From Saprospira grandis DSM 2844 (GTDB lineage Bacteria; Bacteroidota; Bacteroidia; Chitinophagales; Saprospiraceae), in NCBI RefSeq assembly GCF_000275825.1, contig NZ_JH719942.1, forward strand, positions 565,600-629,599: 64,000 bases of DNA, written 5' to 3'. The translations under genes were made by a program, and so were the position numbers. The notes under the pieces were generated by a model, which was given only the letters and a program-made list of their open reading frames with translations, did no database searches and had not been told where the DNA came from. Positions within the stretch are counted from its first letter, which is position 1, and each line of letters begins with the position of its first letter. Below, piece by piece: positions 32,709-41,790 of this stretch.

Positions 32709-34850
32709 ATGAAAAAGAAAAATGCGATACAGCAATACCTGCAAACCATTCCGCATATTGTGCGCTATGTTTTGTTGGGGGCTTTAGTTTTATTTATTAG
32801 CCTCTTTTTTCCCAACAACATCCGTTTGGACTATAGCTTTGAGCCGGGAGAAAGTTGGCGTTATGAGGACCTCAGAGCGCCTTTTGCCTTTCCGATTAAG
32901 AAATCGGAAACCCTATTGGCCCAAGAAAAGGAATATTTGGCCAAAGACTTCATGCCTTATTACCGCTTGAATGCGGCCTTGGGCCAAGAGCAAATTGCTA
33001 GCTTTGAAACGGCTTTTGCCCAGCGCTACCAGCAATTGAATGATAGTGTTCGGGCCCTAATAGATAGTAGCCAGGCCCAAGATTTGGGGCAAGGTCTGCT
33101 GGCCAAAACCTATGAGCAGCACATCATAGAGCTGGCCAGCCAGCATCAGGCAGAGGGCAAAGAGCTGCAATTTCGCTTAATTGAGCAGCAAATAGAACTA
33201 GGCGAGCATCAGGCCCTCGACTTCCTTTCGCAGCGAGAGGCCGCCCAGATTGTGGTAGATAGCTTGGGGAAACTGCCCCAAAGCTCGGAGCAAACCGAGC
33301 TCCTTTTGGCCCTATTAGACAGTTTGATGGCCCAAGCCGATATTAACTACGAGGCCTCTTTGACCGCCAAAAACAAAGCCCTGGCCATTGATAATGTCTC
33401 GCTGACCAGAGGGATGGTCAAGGCCGGCGAGCTGATTATTCGGCGAAATGAATTGGTAGACTCTACGGCTTATGCCAAACTGATCTCCTATAAAGAGAAA
33501 TACGACCAGGAGATCAACCAGCACAAAAACGGCTTTTTGATTTATTTGGGCTATCTGCTCTTGACCTTGGCCCTGATTGCTATTTTTAGTATTTTCATAC
33601 GGACCTATTCGCCGGAGCTCTTTCAGAACAACCAGCATTTGAGCCTTATCTTGGTCTTTATTGGAGGCTACTCCTACCTTTCTTTTGCGGTAGACCAATT
33701 GCCAGAGTTGAGCTCTTATCTGATTCCCTTTTGCATTGTGCCGATTGTCATCAAGAACTTTTTCTCGGCCCAGATGGCGCTCTTTACACATATTGTGATC
33801 ATTCTGATTGCGAGTATGCTGCTGTCTTTGGACTATCAATTTATTTTGGTCCAGATTATTGTGGGCATGGTGGCCGTATTGACCAAGCGCAAAACCCGTT
33901 ATTTGACCGACTTCTTTTTTGCGGTCCTTTATATTGGAATTGCCTATGCCGCTTGTTATTTAGGCTTAGAGCTCATTCATAAAGGCGCCTTTTCGCCTGT
34001 TTTGGCCGAAGATGGCCGCTTGATTGAGGAAGGCGTAGAATGGGGCAACTTGGGTTGGATTAGCTTTAACGTCTTTTTGACCCTACTCACCTATCCCTTG
34101 ATCCCTTTACTAGAACGCATCTTTGGGCTCATTTCTGAAATCACTTTGGTAGAGCTTTCGGACCTCAACAAGCCCTTGCTCAAAGAGCTATCCCTCAAGG
34201 CGCCGGGGACGATGCAACACTCCTTGCAGGTGGCCAACTTGGCCGAGGCGGCTTGCTCGGAAGTAGGTGGAAACGCTCTACTCGTCAAGGTTGGGGCCCT
34301 TTATCACGACATTGGTAAAATGCTCAATCCGCCTTACTTTATAGAGAATCAAAACCAATATAATCCGCATGAGGAATTGACTTATAAAGAGAGTGCGGCT
34401 ATAATTATTGGGCATGTGACCGAGGGGGTCAAGTTGGCCAGAAAATACCGTTTACCTCGGGCTTTGGTTGATTTTATTGCCACGCATCACGGCAGCACAA
34501 GAGTAGAATACTTCTATCGGATGTACCAAAAGGAGAATCCGGACTTAGAAGTAGACCCGGCCGACTTTACCTATCCTGGACCAGCGCCCAGAAATAAAGA
34601 AGAAGCCATATTGATGTTGGCCGACTCCATTGAGGCGGCATCCAAAAGCTTAAAAAATCCTACGGGTCAAGATATTGACCAATTGGTAGACAAAATTGTC
34701 AAGTTCAAATTAGAGCTGGGCCAATTGCAAAATACAAACATTACCTTTAAAGAACTCAATCAAATTAAGGCGGTATTTAAGAAAATGCTCCGCAGCATTC
34801 AGCATGTGCGCATTGAATACCCCGAAGAACAGAAAAAGAAATCTGAATAA
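32709..34850 (+). CDS. 7TM-HD family phosphohydrolase (PgpH-like)
   Basis: A 713-aa protein from the ATG at 32709. One membrane span near the N-terminus (YVLLGALVLFISLFF) is followed by an extracytoplasmic domain of about 230 residues. Seven hydrophobic spans follow (about 275-490), then a cytoplasmic HD domain with GTMQHSLQVANLAEAA, GALYHDIGKM (His/Asp about 533), HVTEGVKLARKY, THHGS and LMLADSIEAASKS. This is the 7TMR-HDED layout of PgpH, which hydrolyses c-di-AMP. Whether this organism makes c-di-AMP cannot be told here. It is followed 2 bp later by a GNAT gene. Confidence 0.88.
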   Translation: MKKKNAIQQYLQTIPHIVRYVLLGALVLFISLFFPNNIRLDYSFEPGESWRYEDLRAPFAFPIKKSETLLAQEKEYLAKDFMPYYRLNAALGQEQIASFETAFAQRYQQLNDSVRALIDSSQAQDLGQGLLAKTYEQHIIELASQHQAEGKELQFRLIEQQIELGEHQALDFLSQREAAQIVVDSLGKLPQSSEQTELLLALLDSLMAQADINYEASLTAKNKALAIDNVSLTRGMVKAGELIIRRNELVDSTAYAKLISYKEKYDQEINQHKNGFLIYLGYLLLTLALIAIFSIFIRTYSPELFQNNQHLSLILVFIGGYSYLSFAVDQLPELSSYLIPFCIVPIVIKNFFSAQMALFTHIVIILIASMLLSLDYQFILVQIIVGMVAVLTKRKTRYLTDFFFAVLYIGIAYAACYLGLELIHKGAFSPVLAEDGRLIEEGVEWGNLGWISFNVFLTLLTYPLIPLLERIFGLISEITLVELSDLNKPLLKELSLKAPGTMQHSLQVANLAEAACSEVGGNALLVKVGALYHDIGKMLNPPYFIENQNQYNPHEELTYKESAAIIIGHVTEGVKLARKYRLPRALVDFIATHHGSTRVEYFYRMYQKENPDLEVDPADFTYPGPAPRNKEEAILMLADSIEAASKSLKNPTGQDIDQLVDKIVKFKLELGQLQNTNITFKELNQIKAVFKKMLRSIQHVRIEYPEEQKKKSE

Positions 34851-34852
34851 CT

Positions 34853-35356
34853 ATGGGCTATATTATCCGTGCCATGAAACCCCAAGATGCCAAGGCCTTT
34901 ATTGAGCTATTGCAAACCACCGATGCCGAAAGTAACTTTATGTTGCAAGAGCCTGGCGAGCGGCAAATGAATAGCTTTCAGCTGCGCATGGCTGTGGCTA
35001 CGGGCATTCATCGCATCTTTTTGGCCGTAGAAGAAGAAAGTGGCCGTTTCATTGGCCATATTGCGGGCAGTTTCCCCTATGGTCGGGGCGAGCGCATTAA
35101 ACACGCTATGCATATTGGCATCTCGGTCCTCAAAGAATTTTGGGGCCAAGGGCTGGGCAACGCCCTCTTTGCAGCCCTAGAGGATTGGTCCCAAGAAAAC
35201 GGCATCCACCGCCTCGAACTCACCGTCATGACCCATAACGAAAGAGGGGTCGCCCTTTACAAAAAACGAGGCTTTGAAATAGAAGGCACAAAAAAACATT
35301 CGGCCAGAGTCAATGGCGAGTACATTGACGAATATCTAATGGCTAAACTCTTTTAA
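34853..35356 (+). CDS. GNAT-family N-acetyltransferase
   Basis: A 167-aa single GNAT domain. The acetyl-CoA loop lies in LKEFWGQGLGNALFAALEDW, with the Q-x-x-G-x-G/A pattern, and the C-terminal strand contains HNERGVALYKKRGFEIEG, where the Tyr is the usual general acid. The N-terminal MGYIIRAMKPQDAKAFIELL is also typical. Substrate unknown; it could be a protein N-terminus, an amino acid or a small amine. It starts 2 bp after the PgpH-like gene and is followed by surE, so it is part of a four-gene run. Confidence 0.85.
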   Translation: MGYIIRAMKPQDAKAFIELLQTTDAESNFMLQEPGERQMNSFQLRMAVATGIHRIFLAVEEESGRFIGHIAGSFPYGRGERIKHAMHIGISVLKEFWGQGLGNALFAALEDWSQENGIHRLELTVMTHNERGVALYKKRGFEIEGTKKHSARVNGEYIDEYLMAKLF

Positions 35357-35370
35357 ACGCTACCTAAATT

Positions 35371-36141
35371 ATGTCGCTAAATATATTAGTTACCAATGAC
35401 GACGGCCTAAGCGCCCCCGGCATCCGCGCCCTTGTAGAAGTGGCCCAAGAATTTGGGCAGGTCTATGTGGTGGCCCCCGATAGTCCACAATCTGGACAAG
35501 GGCATGCCATTACCCTAGAACACCCCCTCCGCCTCAAAGAACAACGCATTTTTGGCCCCAATATCCCCGCCTATGCCTGCTCGGGTACCCCCGTAGATTG
35601 TGTCAAGTTGGCCAAACACGTTTTGCTTAAAAATGAAGATATTGACCTCTGTATTTCAGGCATCAACCACGGCTCCAACGCCTCCATCAATATCATTTAC
35701 TCGGGCACCATGTCCGCCGCTATGGAGGCTTCCGTAGAAGGGATTCCCTCTATCGGTTTTTCTCTGCTCGACTATAACATTGATGCCGATTTCTCAGCCG
35801 CTAAAATCTATGCCCGAAAAATTATCAAACAGGTCCTTGAACAAGGCTTAAAAGAAACGCTGCTCCTCAATGTCAATATCCCCAAACTGCCCGCCGATGC
35901 CATCAAAGGTATTAAGGTTTGCCATCAGGCAGAGGGGCATTGGGCCGAAGACTTTTTGGAAAATACCGACCCCATGGGCCGCACTTACTACTGGCTCACA
36001 GGCAAGTTTACCCTAGCCAAAGAAGACGAAAATGCCGACGTTTGCGCCCTAGAAAATGGCTACGTTTCTGTGGTGCCCTCTATGCACGACCTCACGGCCT
36101 ATCCCGCTCTAAATTATCTCAAATTTCTGGAAGAAGTATAA
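35371..36141 (+). CDS. surE: 5'/3'-nucleotidase SurE
   Basis: A 256-aa protein with the family's N-terminal metal site ILVTNDDGLSAPGI (two Asp), APDSPQSGQGHAIT, and CSGTPVDCVKLA, and the later GINHGSNASINIIYSGTMSAA block with its metal-binding Asn. SurE removes phosphate from nucleoside 5'- and 3'-monophosphates and supports survival in stationary phase. Length is as expected for the family. It follows the GNAT gene by 14 bp and the next small membrane-protein gene by 3 bp. Confidence 0.95.
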   Translation: MSLNILVTNDDGLSAPGIRALVEVAQEFGQVYVVAPDSPQSGQGHAITLEHPLRLKEQRIFGPNIPAYACSGTPVDCVKLAKHVLLKNEDIDLCISGINHGSNASINIIYSGTMSAAMEASVEGIPSIGFSLLDYNIDADFSAAKIYARKIIKQVLEQGLKETLLLNVNIPKLPADAIKGIKVCHQAEGHWAEDFLENTDPMGRTYYWLTGKFTLAKEDENADVCALENGYVSVVPSMHDLTAYPALNYLKFLEEV

Positions 36142-36144
36142 GCT

Positions 36145-36450
36145 ATGCAACTGTTTAAAGATCAATTGGTATATGGCTTGGCTTGGGGACTCATTACGCC
36201 CCTCATTAGCTTTGCCCTCGTCTTTGCCATCAATAAAACTCTACTACAATCAGGAATGCTCGATACCTATGCCACGGCTTGGCCCGGCTTTAAGGACAGC
36301 ACGCTCCACCTGATTGCCATCTGTGGCAACCTGATTCCCGTGGCCATGGCCAACCGCCGCCGCCTCGATGAATTTACCCGAGGCATTATGTTGCCCACGG
36401 TTATCCTGGCCTTTGTCTGGATGTTCTATCACAATCCACTCAATATCTAG
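36145..36450 (+). CDS. Small membrane protein of unknown function downstream of surE
   Basis: A 101-aa protein with three hydrophobic segments (about 10-30, 52-68 and 80-96). The first is WGLITPLISFALVFAINK and the last IMLPTVILAFVWMFYH. A short polar loop with ANRRRLDEFTRG lies between the second and third spans. No catalytic motif is present. It starts 3 bp after surE and ends just before a cloverleaf element, so it is the last gene of the pgpH-like/GNAT/surE run. The association with surE suggests a stable gene pair, but a role is unknown. Confidence 0.72.
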   Translation: MQLFKDQLVYGLAWGLITPLISFALVFAINKTLLQSGMLDTYATAWPGFKDSTLHLIAICGNLIPVAMANRRRLDEFTRGIMLPTVILAFVWMFYHNPLNI

Positions 36451-36455
36451 AATTT

Positions 36456-36573
36456 GGGGCTGCCCCGCCCTGCGGGCGGGTCGGGCTGTGTCGTGGCTCG
36501 CAAGCCTGCTCGGCCCTGCGGCGCAAAGCGCCTTGGTCTGCGGCTACGCCGCACCACTATCCATCTCTCAGCC
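36456..36573 (+). repeat. Cloverleaf element, copy 12 (subtype II)
   Basis: Starts GGGGCTGCC, ends CTCTCAGCC. First hairpin CCCGCCC-TGC-GGGCGGG, second GGCGC-AAA-GCGCC, third GCGGC-TAC-GCCGC. The core has two changes (GCAAGCCTGC) that keep the stem paired in part. Confidence 0.83.
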
Positions 36574-36623
36574 GGCTGGCGCTACCGCGCCCGAGCTAGA
36601 CAAAAGGCCAGTTTGGCCCAAAA

Positions 36624-36660
36624 AAGTAGGCCGTTGTTCTTCAAGAACAACGGCCTACTT
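36624..36660 (+). terminator. Long perfect hairpin terminator
   Basis: AAGTAGGCCGTTGTTCTT pairs fully with AAGAACAACGGCCTACTT. It lies after copy 12 and ends the pgpH-like/surE unit. The remaining part of the gap 36451-36806 shows no gene. Confidence 0.78.
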
Positions 36661-36806
36661 CCGTCTAAGCGCAAAAACTTGGGCCTCAATTTAAACCTTA
36701 TCTAGCTAGAAAAAGGCTTAAGTTGTTAAGGAAATGTTTAAACCTTTGTCCATCAGCACTATCCTAAAGCCCTTAAACGCTTTCCTTACCCTTTACTCCA
36801 CAACTT

Positions 36807-38186
36807 ATGCGATTATCCTTTGTTTTTGCGGCTGCGCTCATAGCCCTTGTACTTGGCGCTAGTACCATTAATTTGGACCAGCTAGACAATTACGCCAACC
36901 AAACTGTTCCCCCTTATATTCAGCAAGACAATCTGCCAGCAGGCCAACAGATGAGTGATGCAGTGGCTACTTTGGGCCGTGTCTTGTTTTATGATAAGGC
37001 GCTCTCGGCCAATAGCAGCATTTCTTGTGGAAGCTGCCACCAACAGGCCTTTGCCTTTGGCGATACGGCCAAACAATCTTTAGGCTTAGATGGCGGGCTG
37101 ACGGGCCGCCACTCTATGCGCCTCATCAATGCCCGCTTTGCCGAAGAGGTAAAATTCTTTTGGGATGAACGTGCCCTGAGCTTAGCCGAGCAGACCACAC
37201 AACCCATTCAGGACCATATAGAGATGGGCTTTTCGGGCAGCAATGGACAGCCCGATTTAGATTCTCTTCTTCGCCGCCTTAGTGCACTCCCTCGCTACCA
37301 ACAACTCTTTACCTTTGTTTATGGCGATACGATTGTAACCGAAGCCCGTCTGCAGGAGGCCCTCTCTCAGTTTGTGCGCTCTATCCAATCTTTTGATAGC
37401 CGCTTTGACCAAGGTTTGGCCCAAACCAATGGCAATATTAACCAGAACTTTGGCAATTTTACGGCCCAAGAAAACCAAGGGAAACAGCTCTTTATTCAGC
37501 TTCCCGCTAATGGCGGAGCAGGCTGCCAAGGTTGTCACCGCGCCCCCGAATTTGACATTGACCCAGCGACCAACAACAACGGCATCATTGCTACCGCAGA
37601 TGGCACGAGTACAGATTTGACCAATACTCGAGCGCCTTCTTTACGAGATATTGTTAATCCTCAGGGGCAGCTCAATGGTCCCTTGATGCACAATGGGAAC
37701 ATCAACAACCTTCAGCAGCTGATCAATCATTATAATGCGGTTCCTCAAAACCCCAACAATAGCAACCTAGATGCTCGTTTGTCTGGTCCAGGGGGACAGC
37801 TAAACTTGACGCAGGCCCAAAAAGATGCCCTAGCCGCCTTTTTGGCTACCCTTTCTGGCAGTAATGTCTATACCGACCCCAAATGGTCCGATCCCTTTGT
37901 TGGGGGCCTAAGCATTATTCAGTCTACGGCAGTGGCCCAGATGGAAAATGCCCTAGAGTTACGCCCCTACCCCAATCCGAGCAGCAATTTGGTCCAGCTA
38001 GACTTGCCCGAGGGGCCTTGCCAAATCAGCATTTATAATATGGCGGGGCAGGTTGTGCAGCGGCAAGAGAGCGAATCGGCCCAAATTCAGCTTAACATTT
38101 CGGATTTGCCAGCGGGCTCCTACCTCCTAGAGGTTCGTCAGTGGCTAAAAGGTCGCCGTGGCCTTAGTCGAATACAAAAAATCTAA
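36807..38186 (+). CDS. Dihaem cytochrome c peroxidase/MauG-like protein with T9SS sorting domain
   Basis: A 459-aa exported protein (signal peptide with FAAALIALVLGAS). Two haem c motifs are seen, SCGSCHQQ (about residue 73) and GCQGCHRAP (about 236), each with CxxCH. The N-terminal block LGRVLFYDKALSANSSISC and the WDERALSLAEQTTQPIQ segment are typical of bacterial dihaem peroxidases. The last 75 residues form a type A T9SS domain (PYPNPSSNLVQL, LPAGSYLLEV), so the enzyme is delivered across the outer membrane. Related proteins reduce hydrogen peroxide or oxidise other substrates. It stands alone with its own promoter. Confidence 0.9.
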   Translation: MRLSFVFAAALIALVLGASTINLDQLDNYANQTVPPYIQQDNLPAGQQMSDAVATLGRVLFYDKALSANSSISCGSCHQQAFAFGDTAKQSLGLDGGLTGRHSMRLINARFAEEVKFFWDERALSLAEQTTQPIQDHIEMGFSGSNGQPDLDSLLRRLSALPRYQQLFTFVYGDTIVTEARLQEALSQFVRSIQSFDSRFDQGLAQTNGNINQNFGNFTAQENQGKQLFIQLPANGGAGCQGCHRAPEFDIDPATNNNGIIATADGTSTDLTNTRAPSLRDIVNPQGQLNGPLMHNGNINNLQQLINHYNAVPQNPNNSNLDARLSGPGGQLNLTQAQKDALAAFLATLSGSNVYTDPKWSDPFVGGLSIIQSTAVAQMENALELRPYPNPSSNLVQLDLPEGPCQISIYNMAGQVVQRQESESAQIQLNISDLPAGSYLLEVRQWLKGRRGLSRIQKI

Positions 38187-38207
38187 GCGATTGCTTACCT
38201 TTGGTCC

Positions 38208-38615
38208 ATGATTCGCTTTTTTCTTATCTTTTTGATTAGCATTTTGGGCCAAAACAGCAGCTTATACCTACAGCGCTACGCCCATTTTTCGGCAGTATTG
38301 GCTTCGGCCTTGCCAACTTTGGGCCTAGCGCTTTTTTTGCTGTTGTTGCCCCAATCTTTGGGTAATTTTTGGTTAGAAGAGTTGCCTCTTATTTTTTTTG
38401 GGGCTAGTTTTGCGGGCATGTCGCAGGCGCATCGTTTGCCCAATTTGCCCAGCCAGTTGGTTTCGGCCCTAATTTTTGCGGCCCTCTTTTTTGCCCAGAG
38501 TCAATTTTTCAAGGGCTATGGGGGGGCTTTGGGCACATCGGCCTGTATTGCGGTTTTGGGCAGTACGGCCCTGCAAGAACTTTATGCCTATGGCAAAAAG
38601 AAATGGAATCCTTAG
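38208..38615 (+). CDS. Small hydrophobic membrane protein, unknown
   Basis: A 135-aa protein with four predicted membrane segments: FFLIFLISILG, a second around ALPTLGLALFLLLLP, a third after LPLIFFGASFAGM, and a fourth FKGYGGALGTSACIAVLGS. It ends KKKWNP. No motif for transport or catalysis is seen. It follows the MauG-like gene by 21 bp, which suggests co-transcription, and it ends 50 bp before a cloverleaf element. Its Phe/Leu-rich composition and codon use are like the neighbours. Confidence 0.65.
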   Translation: MIRFFLIFLISILGQNSSLYLQRYAHFSAVLASALPTLGLALFLLLLPQSLGNFWLEELPLIFFGASFAGMSQAHRLPNLPSQLVSALIFAALFFAQSQFFKGYGGALGTSACIAVLGSTALQELYAYGKKKWNP

Positions 38616-38665
38616 TTTTTTATTTTGGGCCTTTATTCGGTCTAGCAGCGGGCGAAGCCCGCGCA

Positions 38666-38791
38666 GGCTGAGGGATGGATAAGGGGGGCCGAAGGCCAGA
38701 CCGAGCTTTTGAGCGTAGCGAAAAAGCGATGGGCCGAGCAGACCTGCGAGCCCTGACACAGCCCGACCCGCCCGCAGGGCGGGGCAGCCCC
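38666..38791 (-). repeat. Cloverleaf element, copy 13 (subtype II)
   Basis: Minus-strand start GGGGCTGCCCC, end CCCTCAGCC, core intact. First hairpin CCGCCC-TGC-GGGCGG. It fills most of the gap between the small membrane protein and the DUF1573 gene. Confidence 0.85.
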
Positions 38792-38827
38792 AAAAAAATA
38801 ATCTCATAAAAAAAATAGTTATTGCCT

Positions 38828-39451
38828 ATGAAATTGCAGCAAATGAAACTGCTTCTGCTTTGCCTACTATTGAGTATAACTGGCAGCAGCCTGATGGCCC
38901 AATCGAAAAAAGAGTTATTGGCCCGAATTGAAAAGCTAGAACAAGAGAGCCTGAACCAACTGCGGATGTTGGAGCAACAGGCGGGGCTGCAAGAGGCCCT
39001 AAACAACAGCATTGCCCGCCAAGACTCTATGATGGCTAGGCTTTTGGCCCTAGAGAGCTTGACAAAAAAGATGAATCGGGAGCTGCTCTTGAAAGAAGAG
39101 AAAATTGCGGCTTTGGAGCAGGCTATTCCCCGCCCAAAAATGGAATTTGTGCAAACGGTCTATGATTTTGGCGAGCTAGAAGCGGGGCAAAAAGTAGAAT
39201 TTGAGTTTGAGTTTCAGAATACGGGCAATATGCCCCTGCAAATTTTTAATGCCAAAGGGAGCTGTGGTTGTATTGTGCCCGAATATCCAAAAAAGGCCTT
39301 AGAAACAGCCGAAAGGGGCAAAATCAAGGTGGTATTTAATAGCAAAGGCAAAAAAGGCCTGCAGCGAAAAACCATCACACTCAAAACAAATCTGCCTCAA
39401 GAAAAGGTAGAGCTATTGATTTTGGCGGATGTAAAAGCGCCAAAGGAATAA
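38828..39451 (+). CDS. DUF1573-type exported protein with coiled-coil spacer
   Basis: A 207-aa protein from the ATG at 38828. Signal peptide LLLCLLLSITGSSLMAQ. Residues about 27-100 are a charged coiled coil (KKELLARIEKLEQESLNQ, LLLKEEKIAALEQAI). The C-terminal 100 residues form a DUF1573 domain, an immunoglobulin-like fold of Bacteroidota: YDFGELEAGQKVEFEFEFQN, TGNMPLQIFNAKGSCGC, then VVFNSKGKKGLQRKTITL. The paired cysteines (SCGC) are conserved in the family. Found in periplasmic or surface proteins; precise job unknown. A terminator follows. Confidence 0.85.
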   Translation: MKLQQMKLLLLCLLLSITGSSLMAQSKKELLARIEKLEQESLNQLRMLEQQAGLQEALNNSIARQDSMMARLLALESLTKKMNRELLLKEEKIAALEQAIPRPKMEFVQTVYDFGELEAGQKVEFEFEFQNTGNMPLQIFNAKGSCGCIVPEYPKKALETAERGKIKVVFNSKGKKGLQRKTITLKTNLPQEKVELLILADVKAPKE

Positions 39452-39458
39452 AGGCAAG

Positions 39459-39492
39459 GGCAAGGCAACCACAGTTGTTTTGCCTTTTTTTT
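39459..39492 (+). terminator. Terminator after the DUF1573 gene
   Basis: GGCAAGGCAAC-CACA-GTTGTTTTGCC (11 bp with two G-T pairs) followed by eight T. Confidence 0.8.
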
Positions 39493-39561
39493 GGCCAAAA
39501 AATGACATAAATATGGAAATTTTAGCCAACCCTTCCTCCTGCTTATTGTTGAAAAAACTGT

Positions 39562-39569
39562 TACTTTTG
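39562..39569 (+). promoter_or_regulatory. TAnnTTTG-type promoter box upstream of the ABC exporter
   Basis: TACTTTTG is an exact match to the Bacteroidota -7 consensus and lies 44 bp upstream of the start codon. No clear TTG at the usual distance was found, so this is a moderate call. Confidence 0.5.
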
Positions 39570-39612
39570 CGCCTTAACAGCCTATTTTTGGGCCAGTAAG
39601 AAGAAATGAACA

Positions 39613-41415
39613 ATGTCTAAACAAGATGATCAGGCCCCAAAAGGGCAAAAAAAACTCAAAAAAGATGGGCTCAAGCGGGCCTTCAAACTACTTGCTTACA
39701 TTAAGCCTTATCGTACAGCTTTTGGGCTTTCGCTCATTTTGCTCATGCTGGGTAGCTCTGTCTTTTTGGTTTTCCCTTGGGCTGCTGGAGAGCTACTTGC
39801 CATTGCCGACCCCGACCGTGAGGCGGCCTATGGCCTTACCTTTAATAGTATTGGTTGGTTACTTTTGGCCTTGCTAATCTCTCAGGCGAGCTTTTCTTAT
39901 ATCCGCACCCTGCTCATTACCTATGTGAGTGAAAAATCGATGGCCGATATTCGGAAAGACCTATACAGCCAACTGGTTCGACAGCCGATTCACTTTTTTG
40001 AGCAGCGCCGAGTGGGCGAGCTCTCTAGCCGGGCCACCACCGATGTGCAGCAACTACAAGATGCTATCTCGATTACCTTGGCCGAATTTATTCGGCAGCT
40101 CATTATCTTGATTGGTGGCTTGAGTTTTATTGCCGTTATTGCCCCCAAGCTGACCTTAATTATGCTGGGGACCTTTCCGGTGGTTATTATCATTGCGATG
40201 GTCTTTGGCCGTTACATTCGCAAACTGTCTAAAAACCGCCAAGATGAATTGGCCGCGACCAATGTGATTTTAGACGAAACGCTTTCGGCCATTGCGGTGG
40301 TCAAGGCCTTTACCTCAGAGTGGTTTGAACGGAAACGCTATGGTCGCTCGGTAGATAATGTGGTGCAGATTTCCCTGCGTTTTGCTCGAGTTCGGGGACT
40401 GTTCATTGCCTTTATCATTGCGGTCCTTTTTGGGGCCATCTTCTTCATTCTTTGGATCGGGGCGAGCATGATTGACGAGGCCGACCCCAATGGATTTCAC
40501 TCTGACGACTTTGTCCAATTTATTACCTATACAGCTCTTTTGGGCGGTTCGCTCTTTAGCTTGGGGAACTTCTACGAGCAGTTGGTGCGGGCCGTGGGGG
40601 CCTCGGAGCGCATTCTAGATATTTTGGAGCAAGATACCGAAATAGCCGCTGAGGCGCCAGAGGGCGAGCTTCGACTTCAGGGGAATATTCGCTTTGAGCA
40701 GCTCGCCTTTAGCTATCCTTCTCGGCCTGATATTCAGGTGCTCAAAAATATCAACTTTGAGTTGGCCGCAGGCGAAAAAGTGGCCCTAGTGGGTAGTTCT
40801 GGGGCCGGAAAATCAACTATTGTGCAGCTCTTGCTGCGCTACTACCAACAACAGCAGGGAAAAATCCTGATAGATGGCCAAGATATTAGTGGCTATAACC
40901 TGAGCCAATTGCGCCAGAATATGGCCATTGTGCCTCAGGAAGTGATGATGTTTGGCGGAACAATTCGAGAAAACATTGCCTACGGAAAGCTAAGCGCCAG
41001 CAAGGAAGAACTCATTGAAGCGGCCAAAAAAGCCAATGCTTGGGAGTTCATCCAGCAGTTTCCAGAGGGCTTAGATACTATTGTGGGCGAAAGGGGGATC
41101 ACGCTTTCGGGCGGGCAGCGCCAACGGATTGCCATTGCTCGGGCTATTCTGAAGGACCCCAAAATTTTGCTTCTAGATGAGGCCACCTCGGCCCTAGATG
41201 CCGAATCTGAGCGGCTGGTCCAGGAGGCCCTCAATACCCTCATGCAGGGCCGCAGCTCAATCATTATTGCCCACCGCTTGGCCACCATTCGAGAGGTGGA
41301 CCGCATTTATGTTTTAGAACATGGCGAAATCATTGAGCAGGGCAACCACCAAGAGCTCAGCCAAAAAGAAGATGGGGTTTATCAACAACTGGCCAAGTTA
41401 CAGTTTGAGCATTAA
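39613..41415 (+). CDS. ABC exporter, fused permease and ATPase (MsbA-like)
   Basis: A 600-aa half-transporter. The first 330 residues hold six membrane spans (for example FGLSLILLMLGSSVFLVF, FIAFIIAVLFGAIFFIL). The ATPase domain (about 360-600) has Walker A GSSGAGKST, Q-loop, signature LSGGQRQRIAIARA, Walker B ILLLDEATSALD and the His-switch in IIIAHRLAT. Two such chains would form the working pump. Lipid, lipid A or drug export are all possible; the family name alone cannot choose. It has its own promoter and terminator. Confidence 0.9.
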   Translation: MSKQDDQAPKGQKKLKKDGLKRAFKLLAYIKPYRTAFGLSLILLMLGSSVFLVFPWAAGELLAIADPDREAAYGLTFNSIGWLLLALLISQASFSYIRTLLITYVSEKSMADIRKDLYSQLVRQPIHFFEQRRVGELSSRATTDVQQLQDAISITLAEFIRQLIILIGGLSFIAVIAPKLTLIMLGTFPVVIIIAMVFGRYIRKLSKNRQDELAATNVILDETLSAIAVVKAFTSEWFERKRYGRSVDNVVQISLRFARVRGLFIAFIIAVLFGAIFFILWIGASMIDEADPNGFHSDDFVQFITYTALLGGSLFSLGNFYEQLVRAVGASERILDILEQDTEIAAEAPEGELRLQGNIRFEQLAFSYPSRPDIQVLKNINFELAAGEKVALVGSSGAGKSTIVQLLLRYYQQQQGKILIDGQDISGYNLSQLRQNMAIVPQEVMMFGGTIRENIAYGKLSASKEELIEAAKKANAWEFIQQFPEGLDTIVGERGITLSGGQRQRIAIARAILKDPKILLLDEATSALDAESERLVQEALNTLMQGRSSIIIAHRLATIREVDRIYVLEHGEIIEQGNHQELSQKEDGVYQQLAKLQFEH

Positions 41416-41424
41416 GCCTTAACG

Positions 41425-41459
41425 AAAAGCCATTCCTAGTTGTAGGGATGGCTTTTTTT
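41425..41459 (+). terminator. Terminator after the ABC exporter
   Basis: AAAAGCCATTCCTA-GTTG-TAGGGATGGCTTTTTTT, a 14-bp stem with one G-T pair and seven T. Confidence 0.85.
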
Positions 41460-41471
41460 ATTGTTTTTTTT

Positions 41472-41587
41472 GGGGCCTGCCGCCTTCGGCGGCCGGGCCC
41501 TTTCAGGGCTCGCAGGTCTGCTCGGCCCTGCGTCGCCTTCGGCTCCTTGGTCTGCGGCTGCGCCGCCCCCTTTCAGGCCCCTAGGCC
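41472..41587 (+). repeat. Cloverleaf element, copy 14 (mixed ends, near subtype I)
   Basis: Starts GGGGCCTGCC, ends CCCCTAGGCC. First hairpin GCCGCC-TTC-GGCGGC, third GCGGC-TGC-GCCGC; core intact. Confidence 0.82.
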
Positions 41588-41591
41588 GATA

Positions 41592-41662
41592 CTGTAGGTT
41601 GAAACCTACAGCAAAATGATATTGCTTCGCAATGATATATAGATGAGGGTTGAAACCCTCAT
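41592..41662. other. Three consecutive small hairpins
   Basis: CTGTAGGTT-GA-AACCTACAG, ATTGC-TTC-GCAAT and ATGAGGGTT-GA-AACCCTCAT follow one another. Two of them resemble the hairpins at 27586-27626. Confidence 0.6.
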
Positions 41663-41673
41663 AAATTTAACTT

Positions 41674-41755
41674 TTCGGCCATTCTTTGATAAAATTTCAG
41701 GCTTGTCAAGGCATTTTTTAAAGGCATAGCCCTAGCTATGGGGGAGAAAAATAAG
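41674..41755. repeat. Dispersed 82-bp repeat, copy B
   Basis: Near-identical to 988-1069, with the CATAGC-(CCTA)-GCTATG hairpin conserved although the loop differs by one base. Confidence 0.75.
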
Positions 41756-41790
41756 CGTCTGTTGAAAATTTTGTGTTTCTCCTTTTTGCG

